Assembly (NCBI GenBank): GCA_046594915.1
Contig: JBKJRC010000005.1
Location: 62,001-126,000, forward strand
Direction of reading: 5' to 3'
Source of the DNA: Methylotenera_A sp046594915
GTDB lineage: Bacteria > Pseudomonadota > Gammaproteobacteria > Burkholderiales > Methylophilaceae
DNA: 64,000 nt
Shown here: piece after piece, positions 36,469-45,129 of the stretch
How the letters are laid out: each line of letters starts with the position of its first letter
Numbering within the stretch: position 1 is the first letter of the stretch
Position numbers and translations under genes: made by a program
Notes under the pieces: generated by a model
What the model was told of the DNA's origin: nothing
What the model saw: only the letters and a program-made list of their open reading frames with translations
Database searches by the model: none

Positions 36469-37221
36469 TTGTCCAATATTTTACGCATCGCCACATTTAA
36501 CATCCATAAAGGTTTTACGCACTTTAACGCGCATTTTTCATTGCATAACCAACGTGATTTATTGCGCAATCTGCATGCTGACGTGCTTTTTCTGCAAGAA
36601 GTGCAAGACGCCAATTCGATGCATAGCAAGCGATTTTCAGCCTGGCCAACCGCCGGTCAAGTGGAGTTTTTAGCCGATAGCATCTGGCCAGATTTTGCCT
36701 ATGGTAAAAATTCGGCTTACCCATCCGGGCATCACGGCAACGCTTTATTATCTAAATTTTCCATTGTCAACACCAACAATATTGATATTTCTGCGCACAG
36801 CTCAGAGCAACGGGGCATGTTACATTGCGAAATTAAAGTGCCCGATTGGACTATGCCTTTGCACGCCATTTGCGTGCATTTGGGTTTATTTGCACATTGG
36901 CGACGGCAGCAATTGCAAGTGGTGGCTGATTATATTGAGCAACACGTGCCAAAAGATGCGCCGTTAATTATTGCTGGCGATTTTAACGATTGGAGCTCGA
37001 GCGCAGGCCGCATTTTTGCAACGCGCCTGCATTTAAAAGAAGTGTTTGAACATGATTCGGGCAAATCTGCGCGCAGCTTTCCATCCTGGCTGCCCATGCT
37101 GCGCTTAGATCGCATTTATGTGCGCGGCTTTCAAATTAAACAAGTGGAAGTGCATGCTGGCTCACATTTTGTTAAAGTGTCCGATCATGCGATATTAACG
37201 GCTTCACTATTGAAAATATAA
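36469..37221 (+). CDS. Endonuclease/exonuclease/phosphatase-family protein (YbhP-like)
   Basis: 250 residues, TTG start. EEP-fold signatures: RIATFNIHKGF, LFLQEVQD, HGNALLSKF, ICVHLGLFAHWRRQQ, IIAGDFNDW, LDRIYVRGF and SDHAILTASL. It precedes a ClsB-type cardiolipin synthase, the same order as E. coli ybhP-clsB, which supports a YbhP-like identity and a role with phospholipids rather than DNA. The substrate is unknown. Confidence 0.85.
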   Translation: MSNILRIATFNIHKGFTHFNAHFSLHNQRDLLRNLHADVLFLQEVQDANSMHSKRFSAWPTAGQVEFLADSIWPDFAYGKNSAYPSGHHGNALLSKFSIVNTNNIDISAHSSEQRGMLHCEIKVPDWTMPLHAICVHLGLFAHWRRQQLQVVADYIEQHVPKDAPLIIAGDFNDWSSSAGRIFATRLHLKEVFEHDSGKSARSFPSWLPMLRLDRIYVRGFQIKQVEVHAGSHFVKVSDHAILTASLLKI

Positions 37222-37257
37222 CCGAACATATCACTGAACATATATGGTAAAAAATAT

Positions 37258-37293
37258 GACTGCTTTTATACCTACTTTTATGCCTGCTTTTAT
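37258..37293. repeat. Three 12-bp tandem repeats
   Basis: Units (g/a)(a/c)ct(g/a)cttttat in a row, followed by a fourth cttttat, in the leader of the ClsB gene 15 nt before its ATG. Confidence 0.7.
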
Positions 37294-37307
37294 ATAAAGC
37301 CTTTTAT

Positions 37308-38513
37308 ATGACCGATTTTATAGCGGATAACCGTATTCAGTTATTGCGCAATGGAACAGAATATTTTCCTGCGCTAGTGGCCGCTATTGCGCAGGCAAAT
37401 CAAACTGTTTATTTGCAAACCTATATTTTCGAGGTTGATGCGGCAGGCATTGAAATTGCCGATGCGCTTAAAGCGGCGGCAAAACGTGGTGTTGTGGTGC
37501 GCGTGTTACTGGATGGTTTTGGCTGTAAGGATATGCCGAAGGATTTTGTAAAGGCATTCAAACAAGCGGGCGTGCAAGTGATGTTTTATCGCCCCAAAAT
37601 ATCGCCTTGGTCATTCAAAAAAAATCGCTTGCGCCGTTTGCATCGCAAAATAGCTGTTATCGATCATCGCATTGGCTTTGTCGGCGGCATTAATATTATT
37701 GATGACCTGAATGTGCCAGACAATATTCCGCCACGGCTAGATTACGCAGTGCAAATTGAGGGCGCGTTATTGCCTAGCATTACCGCCAGCGTGCAAAAAC
37801 TGTGGCGGAGAATAGAGTTAACACATTTACAAAGCTTAAATATTAAAAACTTAAGCATCAAAAACTTAAAGATTCAAGGCTTAAATTTTAAAGTCAGTAA
37901 AAAATCCGTTAGCCCCAAAATTACCCCACAAAAAGGTGTTAAGGCGGCGTTTGTGTTGCGCGACAATCTGTTGCACAGGCGCGATATCGAAGCCGCTTAC
38001 TTAAGCGCAATCAACGCAGCAAAATCGGAAATCATTATCGCCAATGCCTATTTTGTGCCAGGCATACGTTTTAGACAGGCATTGTTAAAAGCGGCAAAAC
38101 GCGGCGTAAAGATTGAGTTGCTGCTGCAAGGCCGCATGGAGTATTTTTTAATGTTTGCCACGCACGCTTTTTACAGCGTTTTTCTAAAAAATGGCATTGA
38201 GATTTTTGAATATCGCAAAAGTTTTATGCATTGCAAAGTGGCGGTAATCGATAGCAATTGGGCTACGGTCGGCTCATCTAATATTGACCCTTTTAGCATG
38301 CTGTTGGCGCGTGAAGCCAATATTGTGGTGCAAGATAAAGCGTTTGCCACCGAATTGCGCAGCGAAATTTGCGTCGCCATCAAAAATCAAGCGTATCAGG
38401 TTTCTGCTGAGGAATGGATGCAGAGCAGCAAACTTAAACGGGTCGTTTCGTGGCTGGTGTACGGTTTGGTCAGAGGCTTTTTAGGTTTGATTGGTTATTC
38501 TAATGAGCGCTGA
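37308..38513 (+). CDS. clsB: Cardiolipin synthase B-type phospholipase D protein
   Basis: 401 residues (E. coli ClsB 413). Two HKD motifs: LHRKIAVIDHRIGFVGGINI with His near 111, and MHCKVAVIDSNWATVGSSNIDP near 307. No N-terminal membrane helices, as in ClsB. The family makes cardiolipin from phosphatidylglycerol (ClsB can also use other donors). A basic insert at about 185-210 (NIKNLSIKNLKIQGLNFK) repeats NLKI-type units. Downstream of the ybhP-like gene, likely cotranscribed. Confidence 0.88.
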   Translation: MTDFIADNRIQLLRNGTEYFPALVAAIAQANQTVYLQTYIFEVDAAGIEIADALKAAAKRGVVVRVLLDGFGCKDMPKDFVKAFKQAGVQVMFYRPKISPWSFKKNRLRRLHRKIAVIDHRIGFVGGINIIDDLNVPDNIPPRLDYAVQIEGALLPSITASVQKLWRRIELTHLQSLNIKNLSIKNLKIQGLNFKVSKKSVSPKITPQKGVKAAFVLRDNLLHRRDIEAAYLSAINAAKSEIIIANAYFVPGIRFRQALLKAAKRGVKIELLLQGRMEYFLMFATHAFYSVFLKNGIEIFEYRKSFMHCKVAVIDSNWATVGSSNIDPFSMLLAREANIVVQDKAFATELRSEICVAIKNQAYQVSAEEWMQSSKLKRVVSWLVYGLVRGFLGLIGYSNER

Positions 38514-38560
38514 TTTACTCATAGTTAACCGAATTTAGAGGACGAAATCTAGAGAATAAG

Positions 38561-38977
38561 TTAGATACGATTCACGCGATTAAACACCCATTTTCCGACC
38601 GTTGCACTCACGCCGCTTAGCCAGGTTCCCCAGGTAATATCCATTAACGACAAGCTTAACGGCCAGCCTTTTAATAACGCCAGATTGGTTAAATCGTAAC
38701 TGGCATACACAAAAAAACCGAACGCTGCCGCTGCCGCAAATGTGCTTTTAAGCCCTCTGTGATGCCGATTTGGCAACAATGCGAACCACATTAAGCCAGT
38801 CACATACACCAGATAAAACAGGCTTGCAAAGATTAAATTAGGCTGTGCAGCCATTAAATGGCCAATGCCTTGCTGGTAAATCGGTTTGGCAATAACACTG
38901 AGCCACACCAAATCCAGCACCAACATCACAATCACCATGGTTATGTAGGCAGGTAAAAATTTTAACAAAATGGGCAT
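38561..38977 (-). CDS. DUF2177 membrane protein
   Basis: 138 residues, four membrane helices. DUF2177 signatures: DLVWLSVIAKPIYQQGIGHLM, YLVYVTGLMWFAL, FVYASYDLTNLALLKGWPL and DITWGTWLSG. Function unknown. It is convergent with clsB. Confidence 0.88.
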   Translation of the reverse strand: MPILLKFLPAYITMVIVMLVLDLVWLSVIAKPIYQQGIGHLMAAQPNLIFASLFYLVYVTGLMWFALLPNRHHRGLKSTFAAAAAFGFFVYASYDLTNLALLKGWPLSLSLMDITWGTWLSGVSATVGKWVFNRVNRI

Positions 38978-38993
38978 TTTTTATCCGTTAAGG

Positions 38994-39098
38994 TGCATTA
39001 GTTTAAATTCACATGAGTTAAATTCATAGTAGTTAAAGTCACATGAGTTAAAGTCACATTAGTTTAAGTCTTAGCAGTTAAAGTCACATGAGTTAGCC
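38994..39098. repeat. Seven 15-bp tandem repeats
   Basis: Units close to TCACATGAGTTAAAG, seven at exact 15-bp spacing with drift, between the DUF2177 start and the end of the sugar dehydrogenase gene, so within the promoter region of DUF2177. Confidence 0.9.
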
Positions 39099-39161
39099 TT
39101 ATTCACGTTAGAAAAGCGCCAAAATCTGCGCTTTATTTGCATCATTTACAGTTAATACTGA

Positions 39162-40523
39162 TTATGGCGTGCTGGCGGTTACGCGCCAAATCGTGTTACC
39201 CACGTCATCAGCCACTAGCAATGCGCCACTTTTATCTAAGGCTACGCCCACTGGCCTGCCGTAGGCATCGCCTTGTTTGCTGACAAAACCCGTTAACACG
39301 TCTACTGGTATACCTGCAGGCTTGTTGTTAACAAAGGGGACGAAAATCACTTTATAGCCGCTGCGCGGTTTACGGTTCCATGAGCCATGCTGACCAACAA
39401 ACATGCCATTGACAAAAGGTTCTGGCAAAGTAGTGCCGACCGATGAAGCAAGACCAAGCGAGGCAGTATGTGGGCCTAGCGCGTAATCTGGCGCGATGGC
39501 CTTAGCCACCATCTCCGGCTGTGACGGTTGCACGCGTTTGTCCACATTTTGACCATAATAACTATACGGCCAGCCATAAAATGCGCCATCTTGTACTGAG
39601 GTTAAATAATCCGGCACTAAATCGCTGCCAATTTCATCGCGCTCATTCACCACGGTAAATAAAGTATTGCTGCTGCTTTCCCAAGCCATGCCGTTGGGAT
39701 TACGCAAACCAGAAGCAAAAATGCGATGCTCACCTGTTTTGATATCTATTTCCCAAATTGCCGCACGTTCAAATTCAGCTTTTAATCCATTTTCTGCCAC
39801 GTTGCTATTAGAGCCTACAGTGGCGTATAACTTATTTCCATCGGCACTCGCAATAATATTTTTAGTCCAATGGTGATTAATGCCACTGGGTAAGTCGATT
39901 ATTTTTTCGCCAGGCCCTGCAATTTTTTTGGCACCTTCTGTATAGTTAAATCGCACAATGGCATCTGCATTAGCAACATATAAATAATTGCCGACTAACA
40001 CCATGCCAAAAGGTGAATGTAAATCTTCTAAAAACGCCAAACGCACATCGGCTATTCCGTCGCCATCGGCATCTCGCAATAAAGTAATGCGGTTTGCACT
40101 TGGTACGCCTGCACCAGCACGTTTCATCACCAAGCCCATAATCCAGCCTCTAATACTTTTGGCATCGTCCGGTTTGGGTGGCGCATTGGTTTCTGCAACC
40201 AGCACATCGCCATTGGGTAACACTGTAAGCCAACGCGGATGATCTAAGCCGCTGGCAAACGCCGAAACTTTAGTGCCTGCAGCAGCGATTGGCATGGCTG
40301 CATGCGGCCAACCTTGAGCAGGTGCGATATTAACGGTGGGAATCAATGTTTTATTGGGCGCAGGTAAAACTGGGCTTGCGCCCACGCCTGCAGAAAGTGG
40401 CAAGCTAGCCACCTCGCCACAAGCGGCTAGAAAAAACACTGCCCCCAATAATAACAAGGTCAAACATAATGCGTTAAACCGTGATTGAAGATTGTTTAAC
40501 GCCATGCTTGTTTTTGAGGTCAT
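39162..40523 (-). CDS. PQQ-type sugar (sorbosone) dehydrogenase family lipoprotein
   Basis: 453 residues with a lipoprotein signal (LLLLGAVFFLAAC). Six-bladed propeller of the glucose/sorbosone dehydrogenase family: SGLDHPRWLTVLPNGDVLVAET, LHSPFGMVLVGNYLYVANAD, SGLRNPNGMAWE, GAFYGWPYSYYGQN, GQHGSWNRKP, GRPVGVALDKSGALLVADD. It probably oxidises a sugar or acts as a periplasmic binding propeller; PQQ use is inferred from the family. The start overlaps the DUF3309 stop (ATGA), so both genes are coupled. Confidence 0.88.
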   Translation of the reverse strand: MTSKTSMALNNLQSRFNALCLTLLLLGAVFFLAACGEVASLPLSAGVGASPVLPAPNKTLIPTVNIAPAQGWPHAAMPIAAAGTKVSAFASGLDHPRWLTVLPNGDVLVAETNAPPKPDDAKSIRGWIMGLVMKRAGAGVPSANRITLLRDADGDGIADVRLAFLEDLHSPFGMVLVGNYLYVANADAIVRFNYTEGAKKIAGPGEKIIDLPSGINHHWTKNIIASADGNKLYATVGSNSNVAENGLKAEFERAAIWEIDIKTGEHRIFASGLRNPNGMAWESSSNTLFTVVNERDEIGSDLVPDYLTSVQDGAFYGWPYSYYGQNVDKRVQPSQPEMVAKAIAPDYALGPHTASLGLASSVGTTLPEPFVNGMFVGQHGSWNRKPRSGYKVIFVPFVNNKPAGIPVDVLTGFVSKQGDAYGRPVGVALDKSGALLVADDVGNTIWRVTASTP

Positions 40524-40678
40524 AGACGACCCATTAACAATAATACAATCAATATAACTACAACCAAGCCGATACCGCCGCTTGGGCCGTAACCCCAGCT
40601 TTTACTATGGCCCCAGCTTGGCAACGCGCCAATTAATAGCAATACTAAAATAATTAATACAATTGTGCCTAAACTCAT
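40520..40678 (-). CDS. DUF3309 small membrane protein
   Basis: 52 residues: two hydrophobic helices around a polar turn. MSLGTIVLIILVLLLIGALP then SWGHSKSWGYGPSGGIG are the family hallmarks. Ribosome site AAGGGGA. Sits between the collagen-like lipoprotein gene (55 nt upstream) and the dehydrogenase (4-nt overlap). Often found with stress genes; function unknown. Confidence 0.92.
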   Translation of the reverse strand: MSLGTIVLIILVLLLIGALPSWGHSKSWGYGPSGGIGLVVVILIVLLLMGRL

Positions 40679-40732
40679 GATGATCCCCTTAGATTAAATA
40701 GAATTAAATTAAACCAATTTTATAAACGGCTA

Positions 40733-40978
40733 TTATTGTGCTGGTGTTTCTGGTGCAGCAGGTGTGGCTTCAGGTGCAATGATGACCGTTGTATCGCCGC
40801 CTGTTTCGCCTTGAACGCCTGCTTTGCCTGTTTGACCAGTATCTCCTGTTGCGCCTGCAGGTCCTGCTGGGCCTGGCACTGCAATAGTTTCGCCTGGCAC
40901 ATTAACGACAGTTGGCTTGTCGCAAGCACTAAGGGCTAATAGTGCAATCATTGAAGCAGTTAACATTAAAGTTTTCAT
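40733..40978 (-). CDS. Small lipoprotein with collagen-like repeats
   Basis: 81 residues. Lipobox LSAC at about 16-19, then VVNVPGETIAV and a short Gly-x-y run (GPAGPAGATGDTGQTGKAG), closing with a Pro/Ala/Glu-rich tail. Too short for a stable collagen helix; perhaps an envelope spacer. The regional motif lies 60 bp upstream. Confidence 0.85.
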   Translation of the reverse strand: MKTLMLTASMIALLALSACDKPTVVNVPGETIAVPGPAGPAGATGDTGQTGKAGVQGETGGDTTVIIAPEATPAAPETPAQ

Positions 40979-41037
40979 GATGAGTCTCTATAAAGTGGTG
41001 GAAACATAAACTTTATTTCAATGACACTTTTTGTTCC

Positions 41038-41051
41038 GTACGTTATCGTAC
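41038..41051. promoter_or_regulatory. Regional GTACG-N4-CGTAC site (perfect) before the lipoprotein operon
   Basis: GTACG-TTAT-CGTAC followed by ATAAG, 60 bp upstream of the lipoprotein-DUF3309-dehydrogenase unit. Confidence 0.6.
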
Positions 41052-41431
41052 ATAAGCCTAAGTTAATCATTTAATAAGTTAACCACTTAAAACACAAGAA
41101 AAATAGCTTTGCAAATATCTTTCAAAGCAGCCTTACGCTACATTGTACGCCAACACACAGACCGAGCTATCTGAAAAGCGTATCTTTTTAAAAAATATCA
41201 AAGTGTTAATATTATTAACGCAAACGGATGAACGAATCAATTTTTTAGTGCTAAAAAGTCATCTAGTGCAGCATTTTAATTGTCAGCGGAAGGGGAATAA
41301 TCGATGCAAAAATTCAATTTCCGTTCAGGCCAGCACCACTTAATAAGCACCATTTTAAATGCTGTTTTGGTTCAGCAGGACTGATTATTCAACATCCTAC
41401 CATTATTAATGACGCAGTCTACAAAGAAAAA
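41052..41431. other. Leader region of the GGDEF-EAL gene, possible decayed receiver domain
   Basis: No intact gene. The frame 41143-41343 reads KVLILLTQTDERINFLVLKS, which recalls the first strand of a receiver domain, and a further short frame (41304-41384) ends just before the PAS-GGDEF-EAL gene. The region may be an eroded N-terminal receiver lost by frameshift. Confidence 0.3.
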
Positions 41432-43126
41432 ATGAGAGCCGAAATTGCACTTAACTCGATTAGCGATGCGGTTATTTGTACCGATATTAATGGCAATATC
41501 GATTTTTTAAATATTGCGGCGGAAAAAATCACTGGCTGGACTAGAGAGAAAGCAAATGGCCTTCCTTTTAGTCAGGTGTTTAATATCATCAATGTCACAA
41601 GCCGCACACCTGCCGCCAATCCCGTTGATTTTGTGTTACAAAATAATAAAGCCAGCGAATTGGCCGCTGATATTTTGTTAATTAAACATGATGGCAGTGA
41701 AATTGCTATCGAAGATTCTTCTTCGCCAATTTATGATTGGGATGGTCAACTTTCTGGCGTGGTGGTGGTATTTCATGACGTCAGTGCAGCCAAAGCCATG
41801 TCCAAAAAAATGACGCACTTGGCGCAACATGATTTCTTAACCAACTTACCCAATCGTGTATTACTCAATGACCGCATTTCACAGGCAATTACAGCGGCGC
41901 ATCGCAATGAATCGCAGATCGCTTTGCTATTTTTAGATTTAGATAACTTCAAACACATTAATGATTCGTTGGGACATGCAACGGGTGACAAACTATTACA
42001 ATCGGTTACCAAACGCTTAAGCGCTTGCGTGCGAAATTCTGATACCGTGAGCCGACAAGGCGGTGATGAATTTGTTATTTTATTGGCTGATATTAAAGAA
42101 GGCAAAGATGCCGCATTAACTGCCGAAAAGGTTTTAGATGAGTTAACTTTGCCACATGCCTTAGGCAAATGCCAGCTACACATTACCACCAGCATTGGCA
42201 TTAGCGTGTACCCGAATGACGGATTAGATGCAGAAACGCTGCTTAAAAGTGCCGATACGGCTATGTATTACGCGAAAGAAAAAGGCCGCAATAATTACAA
42301 GTTTTTTAAAAATGAGATGAATACGCGTGCGGTGCAGCGCTTGATTATTGAAGATAGCTTACGACTGGCACTCAAAAAACAGCAATTTAGTTTGCTTTAT
42401 CAACCCAAAGTTAACCTCAAAGGCAATCAAATTACTGGAGTAGAAGCCTTGCTGCGCTGGGAACATGATGAATGGGGCGAAATGCAGCCTGGCGTATTTA
42501 TACCGATTGCAGAAGAAAGCGGATTAATCATCTCGATTGGACATTGGGTTTTACGCGAAGCCTGCAAACAAGCCAGAATCTGGCTGGACAACAATCTAAC
42601 GCCTGTCACCATCGCAGTGAATATTTCGGCCAAAGAGTTTTTGCAAAAAGATTTTGTAGAAGGCGTACGCGCGGTATTGAGCGTAACCAAATTGCCGGCG
42701 CAATATTTAGAGTTGGAAATTACCGAAAGCGTATTAATGCACGATGCGGAATCTAGCACTGAGATTTTGCAGCGCCTAAAAAAGATGGGCATTAAACTGG
42801 CCGTAGATGATTTTGGTACCGGTTATTCGAGCTTGAGCTATTTGCAACGCTTTCCGATTGATGTGCTGAAAATCGACCGTTCTTTCGTACACCATATTAC
42901 CGCCGCCACTGATGAAGGCATTATTGTCAGCGCCATTATTAGCATGGGTAACAGCCTGAAATTAAGGGTAATTGCTGAGGGAGTCGAGAACGAGATGCAG
43001 CTGGATTTCTTGAAGAATAGGCATTGTGAAGAAGGTCAGGGCTATTTGTTTAGCCGCCCATTGACGGCTGAACAATTTGCCAGTCAATTTCTGGTTAAGT
43101 CGGCCCAACGGATTCCAACCATCTGA
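41432..43126 (+). CDS. PAS-GGDEF-EAL cyclic-di-GMP protein
   Basis: 564 residues. PAS domain (about 5-120: SDAVICTDINGNIDFLNIAA, ITGWTREKANG), then GGDEF at about 210-214 (SRQGGDEFVILL, intact active site) and an EAL domain beginning near 338 (GVEALLRWEH) with NISAKEF, ITESVLM, VDDFGTGYSSLSYLQRFP and IAEGVE. It can in principle both make and degrade c-di-GMP. No membrane segment, so it is a cytoplasmic sensor. The start is weak (no good ribosome site), and upstream DNA may hold a decayed N-terminal part. Confidence 0.93.
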   Translation: MRAEIALNSISDAVICTDINGNIDFLNIAAEKITGWTREKANGLPFSQVFNIINVTSRTPAANPVDFVLQNNKASELAADILLIKHDGSEIAIEDSSSPIYDWDGQLSGVVVVFHDVSAAKAMSKKMTHLAQHDFLTNLPNRVLLNDRISQAITAAHRNESQIALLFLDLDNFKHINDSLGHATGDKLLQSVTKRLSACVRNSDTVSRQGGDEFVILLADIKEGKDAALTAEKVLDELTLPHALGKCQLHITTSIGISVYPNDGLDAETLLKSADTAMYYAKEKGRNNYKFFKNEMNTRAVQRLIIEDSLRLALKKQQFSLLYQPKVNLKGNQITGVEALLRWEHDEWGEMQPGVFIPIAEESGLIISIGHWVLREACKQARIWLDNNLTPVTIAVNISAKEFLQKDFVEGVRAVLSVTKLPAQYLELEITESVLMHDAESSTEILQRLKKMGIKLAVDDFGTGYSSLSYLQRFPIDVLKIDRSFVHHITAATDEGIIVSAIISMGNSLKLRVIAEGVENEMQLDFLKNRHCEEGQGYLFSRPLTAEQFASQFLVKSAQRIPTI

Positions 43127-43169
43127 TTTAAAACCTGAAATTAAGGGATAAATTAAAGTGCTGTTTAAA

Positions 43170-43211
43170 ACTTGTATTTTAAAACTTGTATTTTAAAACT
43201 TGTATTTTAAA
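43170..43211. repeat. Three exact 14-bp tandem repeats
   Basis: Three copies of ACTTGTATTTTAAA between the convergent GGDEF-EAL gene and the next minus-strand gene. Confidence 0.85.
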
Positions 43212-43221
43212 TACTTTTAAT

Positions 43222-43719
43222 TTAAAACTTTAAATGTAACTTTCTGACAATTTTGCGTATTTCATTTGCACGTTGATACGGCACCGAAACAATCATTAAC
43301 ACGGCGCCATCATCAATTCTTTTGTGATATCGCTCCAAATCCGTATTTAGTATATTAAACCCCAACAAAGCGGCCCCAAAAGCAGCAGCAGCAGCGCCTA
43401 ACAAAGTGGTCACTGCCAAAATGGTATACCAGCTTGCGTTAGTAAACCACAGTGGAGAATCGGTAAACCAGGCAGGAAAATACAAGACATAAAGTCCGCC
43501 CAATAAACCCAAGCCAGCACCCATTAACACGCCTTTTAAACCTTCGTGAAATGTATTGGTGGCTTCAAGTGCGGTGGCGTGTCGCAACACGCCTAAGTCG
43601 GTGTCTGGCTTTGCTAAAAAGCATACATTTTTATCTTCTACGCGCGCCAACAGCATGGCTTCACTCGCCTTGTGCGCTACTTTTATATTCGGTAATAAAA
43701 AATGTAATTTTAAATGCAT
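43222..43719 (-). CDS. DUF1269-like membrane protein
   Basis: 165 residues. Soluble N part (VEDKNVCFLAKPDTDLGVL), two hydrophobic Gly/Ala-rich segments (GVLMGAGLGLLGGLYVLYFP; ILAVTTLLGAAAAAFGAALL), then a basic C part (VPYQRANEIRKIVRKLH). The layout resembles DUF1269/general-stress membrane proteins. Function unknown. Confidence 0.7.
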   Translation of the reverse strand: MHLKLHFLLPNIKVAHKASEAMLLARVEDKNVCFLAKPDTDLGVLRHATALEATNTFHEGLKGVLMGAGLGLLGGLYVLYFPAWFTDSPLWFTNASWYTILAVTTLLGAAAAAFGAALLGFNILNTDLERYHKRIDDGAVLMIVSVPYQRANEIRKIVRKLHLKF

Positions 43720-43790
43720 GCTAATTTTCCTTTTTATTTTATTTTCCGCACGATTTCTAACAAACGCCGATAACTAAATACCTTCAAATA

Positions 43791-43991
43791 TTATACTAAT
43801 TTAAACTTCGCTCGTGCAAACTGTTTATTCTGCATTGTGCGGTGATTAATAGGCAATCTCGCATCAATCTCACCATCCAAAATCTCATCGATTGCGGCAT
43901 GCACGTCTTCAACTTTACCAAACTTGACTGTGTATTCACCGTGCTTATCTGGACGCATAAAATGAGTTTTTTCGGGATTTAAAATTTTCAT
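43791..43991 (-). CDS. Small hypothetical protein
   Basis: 66 residues, soluble and mixed charge (KILNPEKTHFMRPDKHGEYT; DVHAAIDEILDGEIDARLPI). Not recognised. The ribosome site is weak. It lies between the DUF1269-like gene and the broken CsbD gene on the same strand. Confidence 0.5.
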   Translation of the reverse strand: MKILNPEKTHFMRPDKHGEYTVKFGKVEDVHAAIDEILDGEIDARLPINHRTMQNKQFARAKFKLV

Positions 43992-44042
43992 GGTAATTAT
44001 CTTAACAATGGTTTTGCAACAAGTTTTTTGAAACAGAGATTT

Positions 44043-44297
44043 TTAGCGTTTTTCGAACGGCAAATAAGGTTTGGTCTGGTAAAAATGCGCATCGATATTC
44101 ATTTGATCGTTCTGCCATTCAATAAGCTGCGTTTCAACTTCTACACGATGCAAGCCCTACAATAAATTAATTTTTTCAATTAGCTGATTTGGTTTGCCCG
44201 CAATCATCTTTATTTGCAGGTCTGATAACTGCTTCCAATCATGTTTGATGATGCTTTTGAATCGTGGCCAAATCGCCTCAATTTGATCCCATTCCAT
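44043..44297 (-). pseudogene. CsbD-family stress protein interrupted by TAG
   Basis: 85 codons from ATG at 44297 (ribosome site AAAGGA, 6 nt). The translation MEWDQIEAIWPRFKSIIKHD then IAGKPNQLIEKINLL is CsbD-like. Codon 47 (44157-44159) is TAG exactly where the family has Tyr, and the same frame goes on with GLHRVEVETQLIEWQNDQ, the normal CsbD C-terminal half. A single base change (TAT/TAC to TAG) explains it. The rest of the frame, the ribosome site and the upstream regulatory motif are all kept. Confidence 0.75.
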
Positions 44298-44383
44298 GAT
44301 TTTCCTTTCAGTTCATCAAAATATTGGCATTGCAACCATGGTCTACTTGCAATTAATTTTATCGAAAGTTGAAGCCGTACTCT

Positions 44384-44397
44384 GTTCGCTATCGTAC
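44384..44397. promoter_or_regulatory. Regional GTACG-N4-CGTAC site before the CsbD gene
   Basis: GTTCG-CTAT-CGTAC, 87 bp upstream of the CsbD start. Confidence 0.55.
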
Positions 44398-44474
44398 GTA
44401 AATAGTTTATTTAGGCGATATTCACACGGATTAAAATAAAATGATTAAAATAAAATTACCGCATTAAAACCAAC

Positions 44475-44542
44475 CATAAAAAAACACGCCAGCCACAGGC
44501 GCATTTAAAAAATGCAGTCAAACTTTTGCCGTGGCTGGCGTG
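44475..44542 (-). terminator. Long-stem hairpin with T-run after the BON gene
   Basis: 12-bp perfect arms CACGCCAGCCAC (44485-44496) and GTGGCTGGCGTG (44531-44542), extended by 3 bp after a bulge, with a smaller GCATTT/AAATGC hairpin inside. On the minus strand it is followed by seven T. It could be a second terminator or a small structured RNA. Confidence 0.6.
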
Positions 44543-44552
44543 CTGGTCAAAC

Positions 44553-44575
44553 AAAAAATACGGGTTTATCACCCG
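44553..44575 (-). terminator. Terminator of the BON gene
   Basis: CGGGT/ACCCG stem with a 5-nt loop and a run of six T on the minus strand, 7 nt after the BON stop. Confidence 0.6.
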
Positions 44576-44581
44576 CAAATT

Positions 44582-44899
44582 TTATTTGGCTTTAAGACGC
44601 ATATCATTTTTAACTGAAGTCACGCCTTTAACTTGACGCGCTACTTGCGCGGCTTTTGCAATATCGGCTTCTGAGTTTACAAAGCCACTTAATTGCACAA
44701 CGCCTTTAAACGTTTCAACATTGATTTCAGCAGATTTTAGTGTTTCTTCATTAAGAATGGCTGCTTTTACCTTTGTGGTAATCACAGTGTCGTCAATGTA
44801 TTCACCCGTACCAGATTTAGTCGCAGTTGATGCGCAACCAAGCATTGCTGCAAACGCAACGGCTAAAATTAAAGCCGATAAAATTTTAAATTGTTTCAT
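44582..44899 (-). CDS. BON-domain lipoprotein
   Basis: 105 residues. Lipoprotein signal (LILAVAFAAMLGC), then one BON domain (DDTVITTKVKAAILNEETLK; VETFKGVVQLSGFVNSEAD; ARQVKGVTSVKNDM), as in OsmY/DolP-type envelope proteins that bind phospholipid. The regional motif lies 137 bp upstream and is shared with the divergent phospholipase D gene. Confidence 0.92.
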   Translation of the reverse strand: MKQFKILSALILAVAFAAMLGCASTATKSGTGEYIDDTVITTKVKAAILNEETLKSAEINVETFKGVVQLSGFVNSEADIAKAAQVARQVKGVTSVKNDMRLKAK

Positions 44900-45035
44900 T
44901 TTTGAATCTCCATAGAATTTCGAACAAAATGTGGGCCGTCACTCAATTATTTACTGCAAATGATTGATAAATGCTTCCCCGTGACGATTGGTAACCGTTA
45001 CACTCGCATTTTCGGCTATTCACACAAATAGCTCC

Positions 45036-45049
45036 GTACGTTGGCGTAC
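45036..45049. promoter_or_regulatory. Regional GTACG-N4-CGTAC site (perfect) between BON and phospholipase D genes
   Basis: GTACG-TTGG-CGTAC, 137 bp from the BON start and 81 bp from the PLD start. Confidence 0.6.
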
Positions 45050-45129
45050 TTAAGTATTATTTTGTTACGGATAAAATAATGGCGTAACGCTTAATGTACA
45101 TTTTTTGGGTTAATTATTAGGTCAATTAA

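Noticed and set aside
38994..39098. CRISPR array
   Set aside because: Units are 15 bp, directly abutting, with no spacers and no cas genes in the window.
41143..41343. 66-codon frame before the GGDEF-EAL gene as an intact gene
   Set aside because: TTG start without ribosome site and no complete domain; at best a decayed fragment.
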